The translations under genes were made by a program, and so were the position numbers. Shown one piece after another: positions 6,215 to 8,535 of a stretch of 8,535 nt of DNA. Source of the DNA: an uncultured Flavobacteriales bacterium (lineage in GTDB: Bacteria; Bacteroidota; Bacteroidia; Flavobacteriales_D; Sanyastnellaceae); assembly GCA_913057815.1 (NCBI GenBank), contig CAJXOV010000071.1:1-8535 (forward strand), written 5' to 3'. The notes beneath the pieces were generated by a model. It did not search any database and had not been told where the DNA came from. It was given only the letters and a program-made list of their open reading frames with translations. Within the stretch, counting starts at the first letter, position 1; each line of letters opens with the position of its first letter.

Positions 6215-8487
6215 ATGTTATCTCAAGATAAAGAAAATAAGCTCTTTCTATTAGACGCATTTGCACTCATTTTCAGAGCTTATTATGCGTTTATTAAAAA
6301 CCCTAGAATAAATTCTAAAGGACTAAACACATCGGCTATGTTTGGTTTTACAAATACGCTGTTAGAGATAATAAACAATGAGAAGCCTACTCATATAGCA
6401 GTGGTGTTTGATCCACCAGGTGGATCTAAACAACGAAAAGACGATTTTCCCGAGTATAAAGCCAATCGAGAAGAAACTCCAAATGACATAGTACTTTCCA
6501 TACCCTATATAAAGAGGATTATAGAAGGATTTAATATTCCTTGTTTAGTAGCCCCAGGATTTGAAGCTGATGATTTAATCGGAACATTGGCCAAGCAGGC
6601 TGAAAAAGAAGGGTATACGACTTATATGATGACTCCGGATAAGGATTACGCTCAGCTCGTTTCCAGCAATATATTTATGTACCGACCAGGAAGATTCGGG
6701 AATCCAGCTCAGGTTTGGGGAGTAGAAGAAATTCGTGAAAAATTTGATGTAGAAGATCCACTACAGGTGATTGATGTTTTAGGATTAATGGGAGATAAAG
6801 TAGACAATATCCCAGGAATCCCAGGAATCGGGCCTAAGAGTGCCTCCAAACTTTTAAAAGAGTTCGGGAGTGTAGAAGGAATTATAGCGAATGCTGATAA
6901 ACTGAAAGGAAAACAAAAAGAGAACGTAGAGAATTTTGCAGATCAAGGGATAATGTCTAAGCAGCTTGCTACCATAATTCTGGATGTGCCTAATGAGGTG
7001 GACTTTGATAAGTTAAATTTAGAAGAATTAGATAAAGACTTACTAAGAGATGTTTTTACTGATTTGGAATTTAGAACTCTGAGTAAAAGGATTTTAAACG
7101 AGGAAATTCAGTCTGTCAAAAATGAGCAAACTACATCTCAGATATCTATGTTTGGTGAAACTCCAGCTATGCCCGCTGCAGTTGAAGAGAAAGTTGAAGA
7201 AGTGCCAGTAGAAATGAAAACCATTCTTACTACTGAGCATGACTATAAATTACTTGAGGATGATTCGTTAAGAGCCGAATTTATTAAATCACTCAAGAAA
7301 GAAAAGTCCTTTTGCTTAGATACAGAAACCACAGGCTTAGATCCTATTGAGGCTGAGCTGGTAGGTATTTCATTAGCTGTAAAAGAGGGAGAGGCTTTTT
7401 ATATTCCTGTTAATAGTGATAACGCGTTGCAACGCATAGAAGAACTCAGACCAATATTAGAGGATCCTGAAAAAGAAATAATAGCACAGAACTTTAAGTA
7501 CGATTACAAAGTGCTGAGAAAGTATGGGTTGGATATAAAGAATAAGGTGCTTGATACCATGTTGGTTCATTATCTAATGAATCCTGACATGAAGCATGGA
7601 ATGGATTTACTAGCCGAAACTTATTTGAATTATCGACCTGTTTCTATTACTGATTTAATAGGAAAGAAAGGAAAAAATCAGAAGAGCATGAAGGATTTGG
7701 AACCTGCTGAGGTTCTAGATTATGCTGCCGAAGATGCAGATATAACTCTTCAGTTGAGGAATAAGTTTTCTTCTGAACTAGAGAAACCACACCTAAAAGA
7801 TCTTTACGAAAAAGTAGAAGCTCCATTAATTCATGTATTGGCTGATATCGAGCTAGAAGGTGTGAATATAGATGAGGCTCATTTAAGAAATTATTCTAAA
7901 GAGTTAGAAGTTACCTTACTTGAGCTAGAAAAAAGTATAAAACTTACTGCTGGCACTGAATTTAATTTAGACTCTCCTAAGCAGCTCGGTCAAATACTTT
8001 TTGAGGTATTGAAGATTTCTGATAAACCTAAGAAAACACCATCTGGGCAGTATAAAACATCTGAAGATGTGCTAGCTACATATAAAGACGATCATCCAAT
8101 TATTTCTGAAATTCTGGATTACCGACAGTTAAGGAAATTGAAATCCACTTATGTAGATCCTCTTCCGGAAATGGTCAGCAAAACTACTGGTAGACTGCAT
8201 ACTAATTATATGCAAACAGTAGCTGCCACTGGTAGGTTGAGTTCAAATAACCCCAACCTTCAGAATATTCCTATTCGTTCTGAAAAAGGCAGGGAAATTA
8301 GAAAAGCATTTATCCCTAGAGATGAGGAACATACGCTGATAGCTGCAGATTACTCTCAGGTAGAACTTAGGATCATAGCAGCATTGAGTGATGAAAAGGC
8401 TATGATAGAAGATTTCGTTTCAGGATTTGATATCCACTCAGCCACTGCCAGTAAAGTGTTTGGAGTAGATATTGCAGATGTTGATAG
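6215..8487 (+). CDS. polA: DNA polymerase I, three-domain, 3' partial
   Basis: Pol I fills gaps and removes RNA primers in lagging-strand synthesis and repair. There are 757 genuine codons plus two bases; the family has about 930-950, so about 180 C-terminal residues are missing. The 5' nuclease domain (about 1-295) keeps its acidic residues: Asp14 in LFLLDAFALIFRAYYAF, FEADD (Glu117, Asp119, Asp120), TPDKD (Asp142, Asp144) and GDKVDNIPG (Asp194, Asp197), with the H3TH segment PGIPGIGPKSASKLL. A linker holds QISMF (309-313), a possible beta-clamp motif. The 3'-5' exonuclease is intact: Asp369/Glu371 in DTETTG, Asp430 in NFKYD and Asp507 in YAAED, so proofreading is predicted. The polymerase part shows TGRLSSNNPNLQNIP and motif A DYSQVELR (Asp712), then ends before the O-helix and motif C. 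The residues CLLYTSDAADE and the stop at 8522-8524 come from adapter. The 70-base gap upstream shows no clear promoter or terminator. Confidence 0.97.
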
Positions 8488-8535
8488 CTGTCTCTTATAC
8501 ACATCTGACGCTGCCGACGAATAGAGAGGTGTAGA
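8488..8535. other. Illumina Nextera Read 1 / i5 adapter, reverse complement (technical sequence)
   Basis: Bases 8488-8506 are the reversed Tn5 mosaic end CTGTCTCTTATACACATCT. Bases 8507-8520 are the Read 1 tail GACGCTGCCGACGA. Bases 8521-8528 (ATAGAGAG) fill the i5 slot; reversed they read CTCTCTAT, which from memory is index S502. Bases 8529-8535 (GTGTAGA) match the start of the reversed P5 oligo. This is not genomic, and it supplies the false polA tail and stop codon. Confidence 0.98.

Noticed and set aside
6821..6840. Tandem CCAGGAATC repeat in polA
   Set aside because: It encodes PGIPGIG, the normal helix-hairpin-helix loop of the 5' nuclease family.
1..8535. CRISPR array, insertion sequence, tRNA, toxin-antitoxin, phage or defence genes
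   Set aside because: No repeat arrays, transposase motifs, cloverleaf sequences or such families are visible. The only transposon-related sequence is the technical Tn5 mosaic end.

Overview
The window is an ordinary piece of a Bacteroidota chromosome, 8442 bases of real insert (46-8487), carried between two untrimmed Illumina Nextera adapters (1-45 and 8488-8535). I do not see a new biological system in it. The most important thing for a reader is the adapter artefact. It supplies a false start to the first gene and a false tail and stop to the last gene.

Lineage. The DNA is AT-rich. The first gene encodes a secreted protein with SprB-like repeats, a PKD domain and a C-terminal type IX secretion (T9SS) sorting domain, which is a combination typical of Bacteroidota. 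A DUF2480 gene, a family I know only from that phylum, agrees with this. So do start codons without Shine-Dalgarno sequences and TAnnTTTG promoter elements. A free-standing purQ suggests split FGAM synthase subunits, which I would expect in Cytophagales-like lineages more than in Flavobacteriia or Bacteroidia, where PurL is usually one long fused chain. This last placement is inference.

Layout, all on the + strand: (1) 46-2727, T9SS-exported multidomain surface protein, missing its first few codons. (2) 2728-2911, a strong intrinsic terminator followed by a probable promoter. (3) 2912-3604, purQ, the glutaminase subunit of FGAM synthase (purine synthesis). (4) 3605-3694, a second probable promoter. 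(5) 3695-5626, dxs, first enzyme of the MEP isoprenoid pathway. (6) 5641-6144, a DUF2480 protein only 14 bases after dxs. (7) 6215-8487, polA, DNA polymerase I, cut off just after polymerase motif A.

The genes do not form one pathway. dxs and DUF2480 very probably share a transcript, and polA may be read from it too, because no terminator is visible in the 70-base gap. purQ probably has its own promoter, insulated from the surface-protein gene by the terminator. The least understood gene is DUF2480. Its only three cysteines all lie in Cys-Ser motifs, which makes a metal, Fe-S or redox role worth testing.
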